NCBI GenBank assembly: GCA_031556065.1
Contig: JAVBTR010000055.1
Coordinates: forward strand, 1 to 64,000
From: JAVBTR01 sp031556065
Lineage (GTDB): Bacteria; Bacillota; Clostridia; Christensenellales; Aristaeellaceae
Direction: 5' to 3'
DNA length: 64,000 nt
In this document: piece after piece, positions 41,669 to 50,784 of the stretch
Layout of the letters: each line of letters opens with the position of its first letter
Numbering within the stretch: the first letter of the stretch is position 1
Translations under genes and position numbers: made by a program
The notes under the pieces: generated by a model
What the model was told of the DNA's origin: nothing
What the model saw: only the letters and a program-made list of their open reading frames with translations
Databases searched by the model: none

Positions 41669-41699
41669 AAGCACCGACATTCAGCCGGTGCTTATCTTT
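41669..41699 (+). terminator. right copy of duplicated terminator hairpin
   Basis: AAGCACCG pairs with CGGTGCTT, followed on the plus strand by ATCTTTTTATT. This copy has the plus-strand T-run and would end hydA transcripts. Confidence 0.75.
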
Positions 41700-42326
41700 T
41701 TATTCTTCATAGCTTTCTTTAAGCGCTTTGGCAGCGGCCTGCCGGGCTTCATCCCAATCAAAGCCACGACGGACCAGCGCCTGGATTAATTTTTGAAGGG
41801 CCTTTCGAGGTTCTTCATCTGTGTATTTGCGGACCAATTTGGCAGCCAGCTCATTGGCTTTGGTTTGAAGTTCCTCTTCATCCAGTTGGGATAGTACTTC
41901 CTGGGCCGTTTCTTTGGAAATCCCCTTTTGGCGAAGCTCTTGTTCAATGCGGTGCTTGCCCATGGCCTTGTGGCTTCTGGCTTCCACCCATTGGGCAGCA
42001 AATTCGTCGTCGTTTAAATATTTGAGTTTTTGTAGTTTGTAGATCACCATTTCCACAGTAGATTCCAGATAGCCACACCTTAAAAGCAATCTTTCTAATT
42101 CCTTGGCACTTCTTGAACGGGTCGAAAGGTAAACACCTGCCCTATCCATAGCGTGGCGAAATTGGCGCACCATAAGCCAATTATCATATTCGTCTAAATC
42201 CATGGGTTCACCTAATTCAAAGGGCCGTTCCCGAAAAAGGCTTAATGGTACCATGAAAACCCGGTCTTCATTCACAACCATGCGCATTTTTCCGCGCTGT
42301 TTTTCCAAAGCAGTTACAATGTCCAT
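41700..42326 (-). CDS. recX: regulatory protein RecX
   Basis: RecX limits RecA filament growth. The 208-residue protein has the three-helix repeats of the family, with YLSTRSRSAKELERLL and a CGYLESTVEMVIYKLQKLKYLNDDEFAAQWVEAR-like core (about 85-130), then QELRQKGISKETAQEVL. It is the last gene of the lgt-pncB-serine hydrolase-recX operon and overlaps the gene before it by 13 bases. ATG 42326 sits eight bases after GAAAGG. No recA is nearby. Confidence 0.88.
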   Translation of the reverse strand: MDIVTALEKQRGKMRMVVNEDRVFMVPLSLFRERPFELGEPMDLDEYDNWLMVRQFRHAMDRAGVYLSTRSRSAKELERLLLRCGYLESTVEMVIYKLQKLKYLNDDEFAAQWVEARSHKAMGKHRIEQELRQKGISKETAQEVLSQLDEEELQTKANELAAKLVRKYTDEEPRKALQKLIQALVRRGFDWDEARQAAAKALKESYEE

Positions 42327-43342
42327 TGAAAACACCTTTCGATCAAATCCCGGTTTAAAACACCCAGACGTCCATCCCGCAGTTCGTTAGCGCCGTTGTT
42401 TAAAGAAACCAAGGTGTCACCGCTTTCACTGAAGAACATGCCGTTGACACAGCCATAGGCGAAGCCTTGATGGCCGTAAAGGGTTTGTTTGCCTCTTACG
42501 ATCAAAAGGCCTAAGCCATATGCCAGGTTTGGGCTTAAGGAGCCATATTCTCCGTGGGGTGTTTTCATTTCCTTTACAGCATCCTTCGTTATAAAGCTGC
42601 CATCATTTTTAACAATCACATCCAATACTTTTTCCAAGTCGCTTACATTGGCGTACAGGTTGCCCGAAGACAGATGATAATGCCGCTGGGGATCAGGCCT
42701 AAGAATAGGGGAAGCCTGAGCCTTTCTTTTGTTTGCGTCAAAAGCTTTTTTAGGGGGTACCAGGCGATAGATATCTTTAGGAGTGATGGTTGTAATATCG
42801 TAGGTGCAGGTCATCTGAAGAGGGCTAAAGACGTTTTTTTGCATCCAGCTTTCAAGACTTTCATTGGTTACCATTTCCACGACGCTGCCTACAATGCCAA
42901 AGCCCAGGTTAGAATAGCGAAAGGTGTTTTTCTTCCGCCAAACGTTTGGGCTTTGAAGGAGCTGATTTAAATCCAGTGGTGCAGTCAGCGAATTTTCATA
43001 AGCTTCGCCATCGCACAGGGGAGAAGTATGGCTTAAAAGTTGCCGCAGGGTAATGCTTTTTAACGGTAAACCGGTATAGCTGGCAATAGGTGTATCCAAA
43101 TCAAGCCCCAGCTTCATCACCCCTAAGGTGGTAACCAGCTTGGTTAACGATGCGGTACGGAAAGAGGTGTTTTCATCCACGCTGCCGATATAAGACCGTT
43201 TACCGTTTTGGGAAACCACGCCGGAAAGCATAGCATGGTGATTGGCGATCTTTTTAATTTCCGCCGGTGCTTTTCTGCTTATGAAAACAAGGGGCTTTAC
43301 GAATTGTAAAGCCCCGCTGTATAACATTCTGCGGTAACTCAT
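42314..43342 (-). CDS. serine hydrolase of the beta-lactamase/esterase family
   Basis: The 342-residue protein has the class C-like active site: SLTK (Ser near residue 66, in TASLTKLV), YSN (RYSNLGFGI) and a late YGHQGFAYG in place of KTG. Such proteins are esterases, D-aminopeptidases or penicillin-binding relatives; resistance cannot be inferred. No signal peptide is visible, so it may be cytoplasmic. Its start overlaps the pncB stop and its end overlaps recX, so all are co-translated. The physiological substrate is unknown. Confidence 0.82.
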   Translation of the reverse strand: MSYRRMLYSGALQFVKPLVFISRKAPAEIKKIANHHAMLSGVVSQNGKRSYIGSVDENTSFRTASLTKLVTTLGVMKLGLDLDTPIASYTGLPLKSITLRQLLSHTSPLCDGEAYENSLTAPLDLNQLLQSPNVWRKKNTFRYSNLGFGIVGSVVEMVTNESLESWMQKNVFSPLQMTCTYDITTITPKDIYRLVPPKKAFDANKRKAQASPILRPDPQRHYHLSSGNLYANVSDLEKVLDVIVKNDGSFITKDAVKEMKTPHGEYGSLSPNLAYGLGLLIVRGKQTLYGHQGFAYGCVNGMFFSESGDTLVSLNNGANELRDGRLGVLNRDLIERCFQWTL

Positions 43343-44778
43343 TTGCCTTTTTTCTGCGCGGCAGATAACAGCTCATGGCGCAGATCATACAAGGGCTGGC
43401 TCAAGTCCACTTTGTAGCGGTGGGGACGGCGAAGACGCTTGTATTCATCCCAGAAGGTTTCCAGCTCCTTAGCTGCAAAATGTTTGATTTCGCTTAAGCT
43501 GGGGGATTGGTACACAAGCTGGCCATCCATAAAAATTGGCACATGCAAATCTTTAATGGTGTAATCTGTCAGTGTGGTGGATTTCCAGGTTTCCACGGGA
43601 TCGAAGAGGGTCAAAGGCTGGGCGGGATCGTATGCTTCATTAGCCAGGGCGATAAGATCCGCGAAGGCCTTGCCTGTATCATTGTCATACACACGGTAGA
43701 GCTTTTTTAGGCCAGGCAAAGTCACCTTGGCAGGATTGTCGGACACCTTCAAGCGAGGGCAAACGATCCCATTGCGTTCTTCGGCGCACATTTTGTATAC
43801 GCCGCCCAGAGCAGGGTTATCAAGGCTTGTAATCAGGCGCGTGCCAACGCCCCACACGTCGATGCGGGCACCCTGGGCCTTTAGATCCCATATGACTTCT
43901 TCATCCAGATCGCCGCTGGCATAGATCAGAGCATCCGAGTGGCCTGCTTCATCCAGCATCTTTCTGGCTTTTTTGCTAAGATAGGCCAAGTCGCCGCTAT
44001 CCAAACGGATACCAATGGGTTTATGGCCCTTTGCTTTTAATTCATCAAACACTTTAATAGCATTGGGAACACCGCTTTTTAAGGTGTCGTAGGTGTCTAC
44101 CAGAAGCTGGCAATTATCTGGGAAGGTATCGGCATAAGTCCTAAAGGCTTCTAATTCCGAATCGAAGGACATAACCCAGCTATGGGCGTGGGTGCCTTTG
44201 ATGGGAATACCGAATAGTTCCCCTGTCATCACATTGCTGGTAGCGTTGCAGCCGCCTATCATGGCCGCACGAGCGCCATAAATACCCGCGTCAGGGCCTT
44301 GGGCGCGGCGAAGACCGAACTCCAGCACACTGTCGTTCACGGCAGCCTGGCGTACCCGGGAGGCCTTTGTGGCGATTAAGGTTTGATGGTTGATGATATT
44401 CAGAAGCGCCGTTTCCACCAACTGGGCTTCCATAATAGGCGCGTAAACTTTCACAATAGGCTCCATGGGAAATACCAGGGTGCCTTCCGGAACAGCTTCG
44501 ATGTTGCCGGTAAATTTCATGTTGCTAAGATAATTTAAAAAGTCCTCATCAAATAAATTCAAAGAACGCAGATACCCGATATCGTTTTCATTAAACTCAA
44601 TATTCTGGATGTATTCAATGGCTTGCTCCAAGCCTGCTGCCACAGCATAGGTAATGTTTTCACCGCTTTTGCGGTAGAACAGATCGAAGCCTGCCTTGTA
44701 TTCCTTCATTCCGTGCTTGTAATACCCATACATCATGGTGAGCTGGTAAAGGTCGGTCATCATGGTTAGGTTACGCAT
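43339..44778 (-). CDS. pncB: nicotinate phosphoribosyltransferase
   Basis: PncB makes nicotinate mononucleotide from nicotinate and PRPP in NAD salvage. The 479-residue length fits the family. It begins MMTDLYQLTMMYGYYKHG, has EFGLRRAQGPDAG, the active histidine region GTHAHSWVMSF and the phosphate-binding GIRLDSGDL. RBS GGAGG lies seven bases before ATG 44778, inside the end of lgt (eight-base overlap). Its demand for NAD fits an organism that runs much NADH-linked fermentation, but the operon partners do not share a pathway. Confidence 0.94.
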   Translation of the reverse strand: MRNLTMMTDLYQLTMMYGYYKHGMKEYKAGFDLFYRKSGENITYAVAAGLEQAIEYIQNIEFNENDIGYLRSLNLFDEDFLNYLSNMKFTGNIEAVPEGTLVFPMEPIVKVYAPIMEAQLVETALLNIINHQTLIATKASRVRQAAVNDSVLEFGLRRAQGPDAGIYGARAAMIGGCNATSNVMTGELFGIPIKGTHAHSWVMSFDSELEAFRTYADTFPDNCQLLVDTYDTLKSGVPNAIKVFDELKAKGHKPIGIRLDSGDLAYLSKKARKMLDEAGHSDALIYASGDLDEEVIWDLKAQGARIDVWGVGTRLITSLDNPALGGVYKMCAEERNGIVCPRLKVSDNPAKVTLPGLKKLYRVYDNDTGKAFADLIALANEAYDPAQPLTLFDPVETWKSTTLTDYTIKDLHVPIFMDGQLVYQSPSLSEIKHFAAKELETFWDEYKRLRRPHRYKVDLSQPLYDLRHELLSAAQKKGK

Positions 44779-45544
44779 TGGTTTTCCTCCTTCGTGCTTG
44801 TGCGAATAAATAAATGCCGATGGCTAATGCCAGTAGGATACTTAACAATTGGGAAATACGTATGCCCAATGCCATAAGGCTGTCTGTGCGCATGCCTTCG
44901 ATAAACGCCCGACCAACGGCATAGAGCATGATGTAAAGTAAAAAGATAAATCCGTTTTCGTGGGGCCTGCGCTTTAAGCGCATCAGAACAAAGAACACCA
45001 TTAAATCCCACATGGATTCATAAAAAAACGTGGCATAATGCCAGCTGGGAAACGATTCGGTGGTAATAAAAACGGCCAGAGGGAAAAAACAGTGATCCGG
45101 GTTTTGCACGGGGTAGCCATAGGCTTCTTGGTTGAAATAATTACCCCAGCGGCCAATGGCCTGAGATAAAACCACGCTTGGAGCATATAAATCCAATAAC
45201 ATGGCAAAAGAAAGCTTTTTTCTTTTGGCAAACCACCAAAGCCCGAAAAAACCGCCGATCAAAGCACCATAGATAGCCATGCCACCTTCCCAGGTTTTAA
45301 AGATGGCTATGGGGTCAATGATAAATTGCCGCCATTCAAAGGCCACGTAATACAGCCGCGCACCGACGATCCCTAGAGGAATTAAATAAAAGGCGGAATC
45401 GATTACCGTATCTTTAGGCAGGTTAAGCCGCTTTTCCTCCCGCATTGAAAGGAACACCGCTAATACGATGGATGTCACGATCAATACCGAATACCAGGGT
45501 AAAACACCTAGAAAATAACGGCTGGACGGGGTTGCAAGGTTCAT
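44771..45544 (-). CDS. lgt: prolipoprotein diacylglyceryl transferase
   Basis: Lgt attaches diacylglycerol to the lipobox Cys of prolipoproteins. The 257-residue membrane protein has about seven spans, the conserved GGMAIYGALIGG loop, the signature SQAIGRWGNYFNQEAYG (arginine and asparagine near residue 135) and a late YAVGRAFIEGMRTDSL. ATG 45544 follows GGAGGG by seven bases; a TTG upstream would put that site inside the gene. It heads a four-gene minus-strand operon behind a consensus promoter. Confidence 0.95.
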   Translation of the reverse strand: MNLATPSSRYFLGVLPWYSVLIVTSIVLAVFLSMREEKRLNLPKDTVIDSAFYLIPLGIVGARLYYVAFEWRQFIIDPIAIFKTWEGGMAIYGALIGGFFGLWWFAKRKKLSFAMLLDLYAPSVVLSQAIGRWGNYFNQEAYGYPVQNPDHCFFPLAVFITTESFPSWHYATFFYESMWDLMVFFVLMRLKRRPHENGFIFLLYIMLYAVGRAFIEGMRTDSLMALGIRISQLLSILLALAIGIYLFAQARRRKTNA

Positions 45545-45573
45545 GACATACCCTCCTTGATAACGCAAATTCC

Positions 45574-45602
45574 ATTATATTCTTGGCAAAATTGGATGTC
45601 AA
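45574..45602 (-). promoter_or_regulatory. promoter of the lgt operon
   Basis: On the minus strand TTGACA (45602-45597) and TATAAT (45579-45574) are exactly 17 bases apart. Confidence 0.88.
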
Positions 45603-45656
45603 GCATTCATGGTAAAAGAGATATTTTTTTGACAATCTTTTTTAATCTTTCCAAGG

Positions 45657-45685
45657 TTGCCACAAGCCCATTCTTAAGCTATAAT
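45657..45685 (+). promoter_or_regulatory. promoter of upp
   Basis: TTGCCA (45657-45662) and TATAAT (45680-45685) are 17 bases apart. Confidence 0.75.
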
Positions 45686-45745
45686 AAGATAGGATTTTTA
45701 AGAGCATCAAAGTTATATAAAAAATAATACTTAGGAGGAGTCTTT

Positions 45746-46375
45746 GTGGGGAAAGTGCACGTCTTCAATCATCCGCTCATCCAGCACAAATTAAGCATTA
45801 TGCGCGATAAAAACACTGGCGCAAAAGAATTCCGTGAGCTATTGGAGGAAATTTCAATGCTCATGGTTTTTGAGGTGGCACGGGATCTGCCTACGGAAGC
45901 AGTCACTGTGGAAACCCCCATCGGGCCCTGCCAAACGCATATGCTATGCGGCAAAAAGACAGCAGTGGTCCCGATTCTTCGGGCAGGCCTAGGTATGGTG
46001 GATGGGGTCATCAAGCTGATTCCTACCGCCAAAGTAGGCCATATCGGCCTTTACCGAGATCCGCAGACATTGAATCCCGTGGAATACTACTGCAAATTGC
46101 CGGAAGATTGCGCCAACCGCGTTATTTTCCTGCTGGATCCTATGCTGGCTACTGGCGGCAGCGCCAGTGCGGCCATTACCTTTTTAAAGCAGCGGGGCTG
46201 CTATAATGTGCGGCTGGTGAACCTGATCGCGGCACCTGAAGGCATTGCGCGCATCAAGGCCGATCACCCCGATGTGGATATTTTTGTAGCGGGCTTGGAT
46301 GAAAAGCTCAATGAACATGGCTATATCGTTCCGGGATTAGGCGATGCAGGTGATCGCATTTTTGGAACGAAATAA
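45746..46375 (+). CDS. upp: uracil phosphoribosyltransferase
   Basis: Upp salvages uracil to UMP with PRPP. The 209-residue protein has the usual features: HPLIQHKLSIMRDKNT at the N-terminus, TAVVPILRAGLGMVDG, the PRPP loop LLDPMLATGGSASAAI, and the uracil-binding end YIVPGLGDAGDRIFGT. It starts with GTG 45746 behind AGGAGGAG. It has its own promoter and is followed by a small palindrome before the ATPase operon. Confidence 0.97.
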   Translation: MGKVHVFNHPLIQHKLSIMRDKNTGAKEFRELLEEISMLMVFEVARDLPTEAVTVETPIGPCQTHMLCGKKTAVVPILRAGLGMVDGVIKLIPTAKVGHIGLYRDPQTLNPVEYYCKLPEDCANRVIFLLDPMLATGGSASAAITFLKQRGCYNVRLVNLIAAPEGIARIKADHPDVDIFVAGLDEKLNEHGYIVPGLGDAGDRIFGTK

Positions 46376-46394
46376 TACTAATCATTGATTAGTA
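46376..46394. repeat. palindrome between upp and the ATPase operon
   Basis: TACTAATC and GATTAGTA are separated by ATT. The stem is perfect but AT-rich and has no T-run. It could be an operator or a weak transcript end. Confidence 0.4.
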
Positions 46395-46434
46395 TAAATG
46401 CACAAAAAATCTAAAAAGAAAGGCGGTGATTAAA

Positions 46435-46758
46435 TTGTCGCTTGAAATATTGCAAAGCATCGAACAAATGGAGGCCAAGGCGGAGGATATTCGCATTAAA
46501 GCCGGTGCGCAAGCCCGAGATATGATTAAAGCTGTAGAAACAGCGGTTTCTGTTCGGGAAAGGGATGAAGCGGTGACGCTTCGCGCGCTCTACCAAAGTC
46601 TTTTGGATGACCGGCGCAAGCAAGTGGAAAAGAAGCTTGAATCTGTTCATGAGAAAAAGGATCAGGAACGAGCCGCAATGATTTCAAAAGCGGAATCCTT
46701 CCTCGATAAAGCGGCAAACGTTATCTTCGAAAGGGTCGTGAATAATGGCAATCGTTGA
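46435..46758 (+). CDS. V-type ATPase peripheral-stalk subunit (G/H type, NtpF of E. hirae)
   Basis: The 107-residue protein is predicted as one long charged helix (about 15-90), rich in Glu, Lys, Arg and Ala, the form of the G/H stalk subunit that pairs with subunit E. Sequence alone is weak evidence; its place as first gene before subunit I is what identifies it. The start is TTG 46435, six bases after GGCGGTG; a GTG at 46426 lies inside that site. It overlaps ntpI by 14 bases. Confidence 0.75.
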   Translation: MSLEILQSIEQMEAKAEDIRIKAGAQARDMIKAVETAVSVRERDEAVTLRALYQSLLDDRRKQVEKKLESVHEKKDQERAAMISKAESFLDKAANVIFERVVNNGNR

Positions 46759-48661
46759 AATGAAACGCATCATGCTATTGGCTCTGAATGAAGACAAGGC
46801 CAAGGTGCTCAGTAGCATGCAGCGAATGGGCTGCATCGAAGTAACTCCTTTATCAAAAGCGGAAGCAGGCGATTATGTCAACCATAAGGCACCAAATGAT
46901 GCCATGACAAACGAAAATATTTCCCGTTTAACATGGACCATCGCAAAGCTTGGCAAATATAACATTCAAAAGACCCCCATGTTTGGCAAACGACCGGAAA
47001 TCGACCGAGCCAAAGAGGAAGACATTCTCGGGCGGGAATCGGAACTGATGGATGTTGTAAGTGCTGCTGAAGCTCTTGAAAGGGAATCTGGTGAGGTAAC
47101 TGGCCAAAAAGCCAGACTTCAGGCCGCACTGGAACAATTACAGCCATGGCTGAATCTGGATATTCCATTTGGCAAGGTCGATACGTCCCGCGATACGTTC
47201 CAGATCATGGGACAATTGCCGAAAAAGGCGTTGGAAAGTATTCAGGCATTTATCCAAGACAAGCCTGCGTATTTTAACCCTATATCCCAGGTTGCGGACA
47301 ACATCTATTTCTGGGCTATCGGCCATAAGTCGGTGAGTGAAGCGTTCTTAGGCGAACTTAAAAAAGAAGCCTATGTGCCTGCTAAGTTCGAGGAAATGAC
47401 GCTGTCTTCCAAAGCCCAAAGCGATATTTATATCGCCCAAATGGAAGAGTGTGAAACGCAGAACCATTCCATCCAAGAGAGGTATAAAGCCCTTAGCGCC
47501 TATTTGACGGATTTGAAAATTCTCTACGATATGCTGCTTTTGAAACAGGAGCGGAACAATGCATACCTAAAGGCCGTCACCACAGAAACCTGCTTTATTT
47601 TAAAGGGCTGGGCTCCCGCGAAATTGTGCGATAAGATTAAAGCTGGACTTGAAAAGATGTCGCCCACCTGCCAGTTTGAAATCGTAGAGCCGGAAGAAGG
47701 GGAAGAACAGCCGGTTGCTCTCCATAACAACCCCATCGTGGCTCCTTTTGAAACCATTGTTACCGGGTTTGCGTTGCCTTCACCCACAGGCATTGATCCC
47801 ACCGCCGTTATGGCGCCCTTCTATGCGTGCTTATTCGGCATGATGGTGTCTGACGCGGGCTATGGTCTGGTAATGGGCATTGCTATTCCTTTATTCATCT
47901 GGCTATACAAGCCCGCCAAATCTAGCCAGAAAATGATGTGGCTATTGACTATTGGCGGCTGGTTCACGGTGTTCTGGGGTTTCGTTTACAACACCTGGTT
48001 CGGCGCGCAATTGCCTTACCAGATGATCGACCCTCTTAAGGATTCCATGATGGTCATGGTGATCTCAATTGGCTTTGGCGCCGTTCACCTGTTTGCAGGC
48101 CTTGGTATGGCAGCTTACATGAACATCAAACGCGGAGATCCCTGGGCAGCGGTATTCGATCAGCTCAGCTGGTTTATGATCATCGTAGGTCTGGCAGTGA
48201 TGGTCATCGTGCCTTCGCTGTCTACCGTTGGCCAATACGTAGCCATCGCCGGTGCGGGAATTATTTTACTAACGGCAGGCCGTGCCAACAAAAACCCCTT
48301 CAAACGCTTAATGAGTGGCCTGGGTGCGTTGTATGGCATATCCAGCTGGGTATCCGATCTGTTAAGCTATATGCGACTTTTTGGTATGGGCTTGGCCACA
48401 GGCGTTATCGGTATGGTTATTAACCAGTTAGTGGGCATGGTGTTCAATGCCGGGATCATTGGCAAGATCATTGGTGCGGTGTTGTTTGTAGGCGCCCATT
48501 GCTTCAATGCCGGGATCAATATACTTGGCGCGTATGTTCACTCCTGCCGTCTGCAGTACATCGAATTCTTCGGCAAGTTCTACGAGGAAGGTGGAAGGCC
48601 TTTCAAGCCCCTGCGTGTGGATACGCGCTATGTGAACCTTCAACAAACAACAGAAATATAA
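46745..48661 (+). CDS. ntpI: V-type ATPase subunit I (membrane stator, a-type)
   Basis: Subunit I forms the ion half-channels beside the rotor ring. The 638-residue protein has a soluble N-terminal half with coiled coils (to about 330) and seven or eight membrane spans after FETIVTGFALPSPTGIDPTAVMAP. The essential arginine is probably in DLLSYMRLFGMGLATG, near residue 545. The stretch GFVYNTWFG and the C-terminal YVHSCRLQYIEFFGKFYEEGG are typical. Confidence 0.95.
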   Translation: MAIVEMKRIMLLALNEDKAKVLSSMQRMGCIEVTPLSKAEAGDYVNHKAPNDAMTNENISRLTWTIAKLGKYNIQKTPMFGKRPEIDRAKEEDILGRESELMDVVSAAEALERESGEVTGQKARLQAALEQLQPWLNLDIPFGKVDTSRDTFQIMGQLPKKALESIQAFIQDKPAYFNPISQVADNIYFWAIGHKSVSEAFLGELKKEAYVPAKFEEMTLSSKAQSDIYIAQMEECETQNHSIQERYKALSAYLTDLKILYDMLLLKQERNNAYLKAVTTETCFILKGWAPAKLCDKIKAGLEKMSPTCQFEIVEPEEGEEQPVALHNNPIVAPFETIVTGFALPSPTGIDPTAVMAPFYACLFGMMVSDAGYGLVMGIAIPLFIWLYKPAKSSQKMMWLLTIGGWFTVFWGFVYNTWFGAQLPYQMIDPLKDSMMVMVISIGFGAVHLFAGLGMAAYMNIKRGDPWAAVFDQLSWFMIIVGLAVMVIVPSLSTVGQYVAIAGAGIILLTAGRANKNPFKRLMSGLGALYGISSWVSDLLSYMRLFGMGLATGVIGMVINQLVGMVFNAGIIGKIIGAVLFVGAHCFNAGINILGAYVHSCRLQYIEFFGKFYEEGGRPFKPLRVDTRYVNLQQTTEI

Positions 48662-48681
48662 ATTCTAGGAGGATATCATTT

Positions 48682-49164
48682 ATGGAAATTAGCGTTGGTC
48701 AAATTCTTACCTTACTTGCAGCTGCCATGGCCGTATTCCTTTCCGGTATGGGTTCTTCCAAGGGCGTAGGCCTTTCCGGCGAAACCTCTGCTGGCGTTTC
48801 CACCGAAAACCCCGAAGTGTCTTCTAAGCTCTTGGTTCTGCAGCTTCTGCCCGCGACCCAGGGTATCTACGGATTCCTAATCGCCGTTATCATCTTGATC
48901 AACTCCAACGTTCTGGCCGGCGCCATGCTGCCTGTGTCCATCGAACAGGGCTTGGCTTTCATTGCCGCTATTTTGCCCGTTGGTATCGTTGGCTACTACT
49001 CCGCGATTAAGCAGGGCCAGGTTGCTGCCGCCGCCATGCTCATGACCGGGCAAAAACCCGAGATGAGCGGTAAAGGCATCACCATGACGGTTATGGTGGA
49101 AACCTACGCTGTTCTTGCATTGCTGGTTTCCTTCTTGATGGTCAATGCGATTAAATTAGGCTAA
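48682..49164 (+). CDS. ntpK: V-type ATPase rotor-ring subunit K, Na+-site residues present
   Basis: The 160-residue proteolipid has four membrane helices (two hairpins). The ion-binding Glu140 is in the last helix (MVETYAVL). The residues matching the Na+ ligands of E. hirae NtpK are also present: Leu56, Thr59 and Gln60 in LLPATQG, and Gln111 in IKQGQV. This predicts Na+ rather than H+ coupling. ATG 48682 follows AGGAGG. Codon use is more biased than in neighbours, as expected for a subunit made in about ten copies per enzyme. Confidence 0.95.
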   Translation: MEISVGQILTLLAAAMAVFLSGMGSSKGVGLSGETSAGVSTENPEVSSKLLVLQLLPATQGIYGFLIAVIILINSNVLAGAMLPVSIEQGLAFIAAILPVGIVGYYSAIKQGQVAAAAMLMTGQKPEMSGKGITMTVMVETYAVLALLVSFLMVNAIKLG

Positions 49165-49179
49165 GTGAGGGATGTATTC

Positions 49180-49773
49180 ATGAACGCACAAGCCATCCTT
49201 GAAAGAATTGAATCTGATGCCAAGGACGCCGCCAGCGCAATCGTGAATGATGCCAAGGAACGTGTTGCCGCCCTGAACGCGCAAGCCGAGGATAAGCTTT
49301 CGGTTATGCGTGACGATACGCAAAAAAAGGCCGCCTTGGAAGGCGAAGAATTGGAACAGCGGATGTACCGTATGGATGAACTGGAAAACCGCAAGCTCTT
49401 GCTTAGCGCAAAGCGGGCCCAGATCGACCGTGCCTTTGATATGGCTCTTGCAAAGCTCAAAGCCATGCCAAGTGAACAGGCCGCAGCCTTTTTTAAAAGC
49501 GTAGTGCTTCCTCTGTGCGAGGGAACCGAGGAAATTGTTATTGGAAGTGATAACGAAAAGTGGTTCTCAGAGGAATTTGTTTCAGATTTGAACAAAGCCT
49601 TGGTTGCCAATGGAAAAAAAGGCGAACTGAAATGGAACGGGCAAAAACGTTCACAAGTGACAGGCATCATTCTAAGCCGCGATGAGGCGGAGATCGATTG
49701 CACCTTCGAGGCGCTGGTCAAATCATCGCGAATGGAAATGGAACAGGAAGTCGCTGGGATTTTATTTTCCTAA
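49180..49773 (+). CDS. ntpE: V-type ATPase subunit E (peripheral stalk)
   Basis: The 197-residue protein has a long N-terminal helix rich in Ala, Glu and Lys (about 1-90), then a mixed alpha/beta C-terminal domain ending with a SRDEAEIDCTFEALVKSSR-like block. This is the stalk subunit that pairs with G/H and holds the A3B3 head. ATG 49180 is favoured, with GAGG nine bases upstream; a GTG at 49165 overlaps that site. Confidence 0.88.
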   Translation: MNAQAILERIESDAKDAASAIVNDAKERVAALNAQAEDKLSVMRDDTQKKAALEGEELEQRMYRMDELENRKLLLSAKRAQIDRAFDMALAKLKAMPSEQAAAFFKSVVLPLCEGTEEIVIGSDNEKWFSEEFVSDLNKALVANGKKGELKWNGQKRSQVTGIILSRDEAEIDCTFEALVKSSRMEMEQEVAGILFS

Positions 49774-49806
49774 CCCCAATCATCGAAAGTGAAAGGAGGG
49801 CTGGTT

Positions 49807-50784
49807 TTGCCTCAAAGCAGTATATACTACGCGGCGGCACGGGTCAGCGTCTTAAGTAAAGACATGCTGGATACCTCACGCATGGAACGGCTTTTGGCCA
49901 CCAGAACCCTTGATGAAGCAAAGCATACCCTTTCGGAGATTGGTTGGACCAGTGCGGATACCATGGATTACGAGCAGTTGGCCAATGCCCATGTGAAAAA
50001 GGCATGCAGCCTGATCAGGTCCCTGACTCCCGCGCCGGAAGTGACAGATTGCTTCTTGCTTCAATACGATATTCAGAATTTGAAAATGCTTTTAAAAGCA
50101 CGCTGTCTAAACCAACAAGCCCAATTTTTATGCGATTATGGCACCATGGACGTGGAAGGGCTGACCCATGCGGTAGCGGAACATAATTACGCCAAGCTCC
50201 CTAAAGCCTTAAAAGATACCATGGACGATATCGAACGGAAACTGGCTGTTACTGTTGATCCGCTTATGATCGACGTGATGCTGGATAAGGCCTTTTATCA
50301 AACAGTGATGGATTCGCTCAAAAAAGCGAAAGCCAAAGGTGCTCAGGAGTATTTTCTGGCCAAGGCGGACATCACCAACGCCATTATGCTTTTGCGTGTT
50401 CGCGCTATGGGTAGAAACGAAAGCTTCTATAAGAGTCTATTGTTGCCCTTTGGCCGGATTGAACAGGCAAAATGGGAAAAGGCATTTAACCAGCCGGAAA
50501 AGATCCCCGGATTATTGAGTATCTATGGAAAAAAGGTAACGGAGGCGGCGAAAAGCGCGGTAACGCATTTTTCTAATGTGCCAGGGCTTGAAAAAGCCAT
50601 GGATGATAAGCTGCTTTCCATTTACCGGGCTTACAAAATCAAGCCCTTTAACGTGGAAGCGTTAATCGGCCACGTATTGGCCGCCCAGCGGGAAGCATCC
50701 TGTGTAAGACTGATTATGGCGGGGAAGGCCAACGGCTTTTCTAGCGACGTGATTCGTGAAAGGATGCGTGAGCTGTATGGCTAA
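49807..50784 (+). CDS. ntpC: V-type ATPase subunit C (d-type socket)
   Basis: Subunit C couples the central shaft to the rotor ring. The 325-residue protein is all-helical with repeated patterns of the family: YYAAARVSVLSKDMLD at the N-terminus, LLQYDIQNLKMLLKAR and a late NVEALIGHVLAAQREA. The start is TTG 49807, seven bases after AGGAGG; a GTG at 49789 lies before that site. It overlaps the next gene by eight bases. Confidence 0.92.
   Translation: MPQSSIYYAAARVSVLSKDMLDTSRMERLLATRTLDEAKHTLSEIGWTSADTMDYEQLANAHVKKACSLIRSLTPAPEVTDCFLLQYDIQNLKMLLKARCLNQQAQFLCDYGTMDVEGLTHAVAEHNYAKLPKALKDTMDDIERKLAVTVDPLMIDVMLDKAFYQTVMDSLKKAKAKGAQEYFLAKADITNAIMLLRVRAMGRNESFYKSLLLPFGRIEQAKWEKAFNQPEKIPGLLSIYGKKVTEAAKSAVTHFSNVPGLEKAMDDKLLSIYRAYKIKPFNVEALIGHVLAAQREASCVRLIMAGKANGFSSDVIRERMRELYG

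Noticed and set aside
42314..43342. Antibiotic-resistance beta-lactamase
   Set aside because: SLTK and YSN are shared by many esterases and peptidases. There is no signal peptide and no resistance context, so only a general serine hydrolase call is justified.
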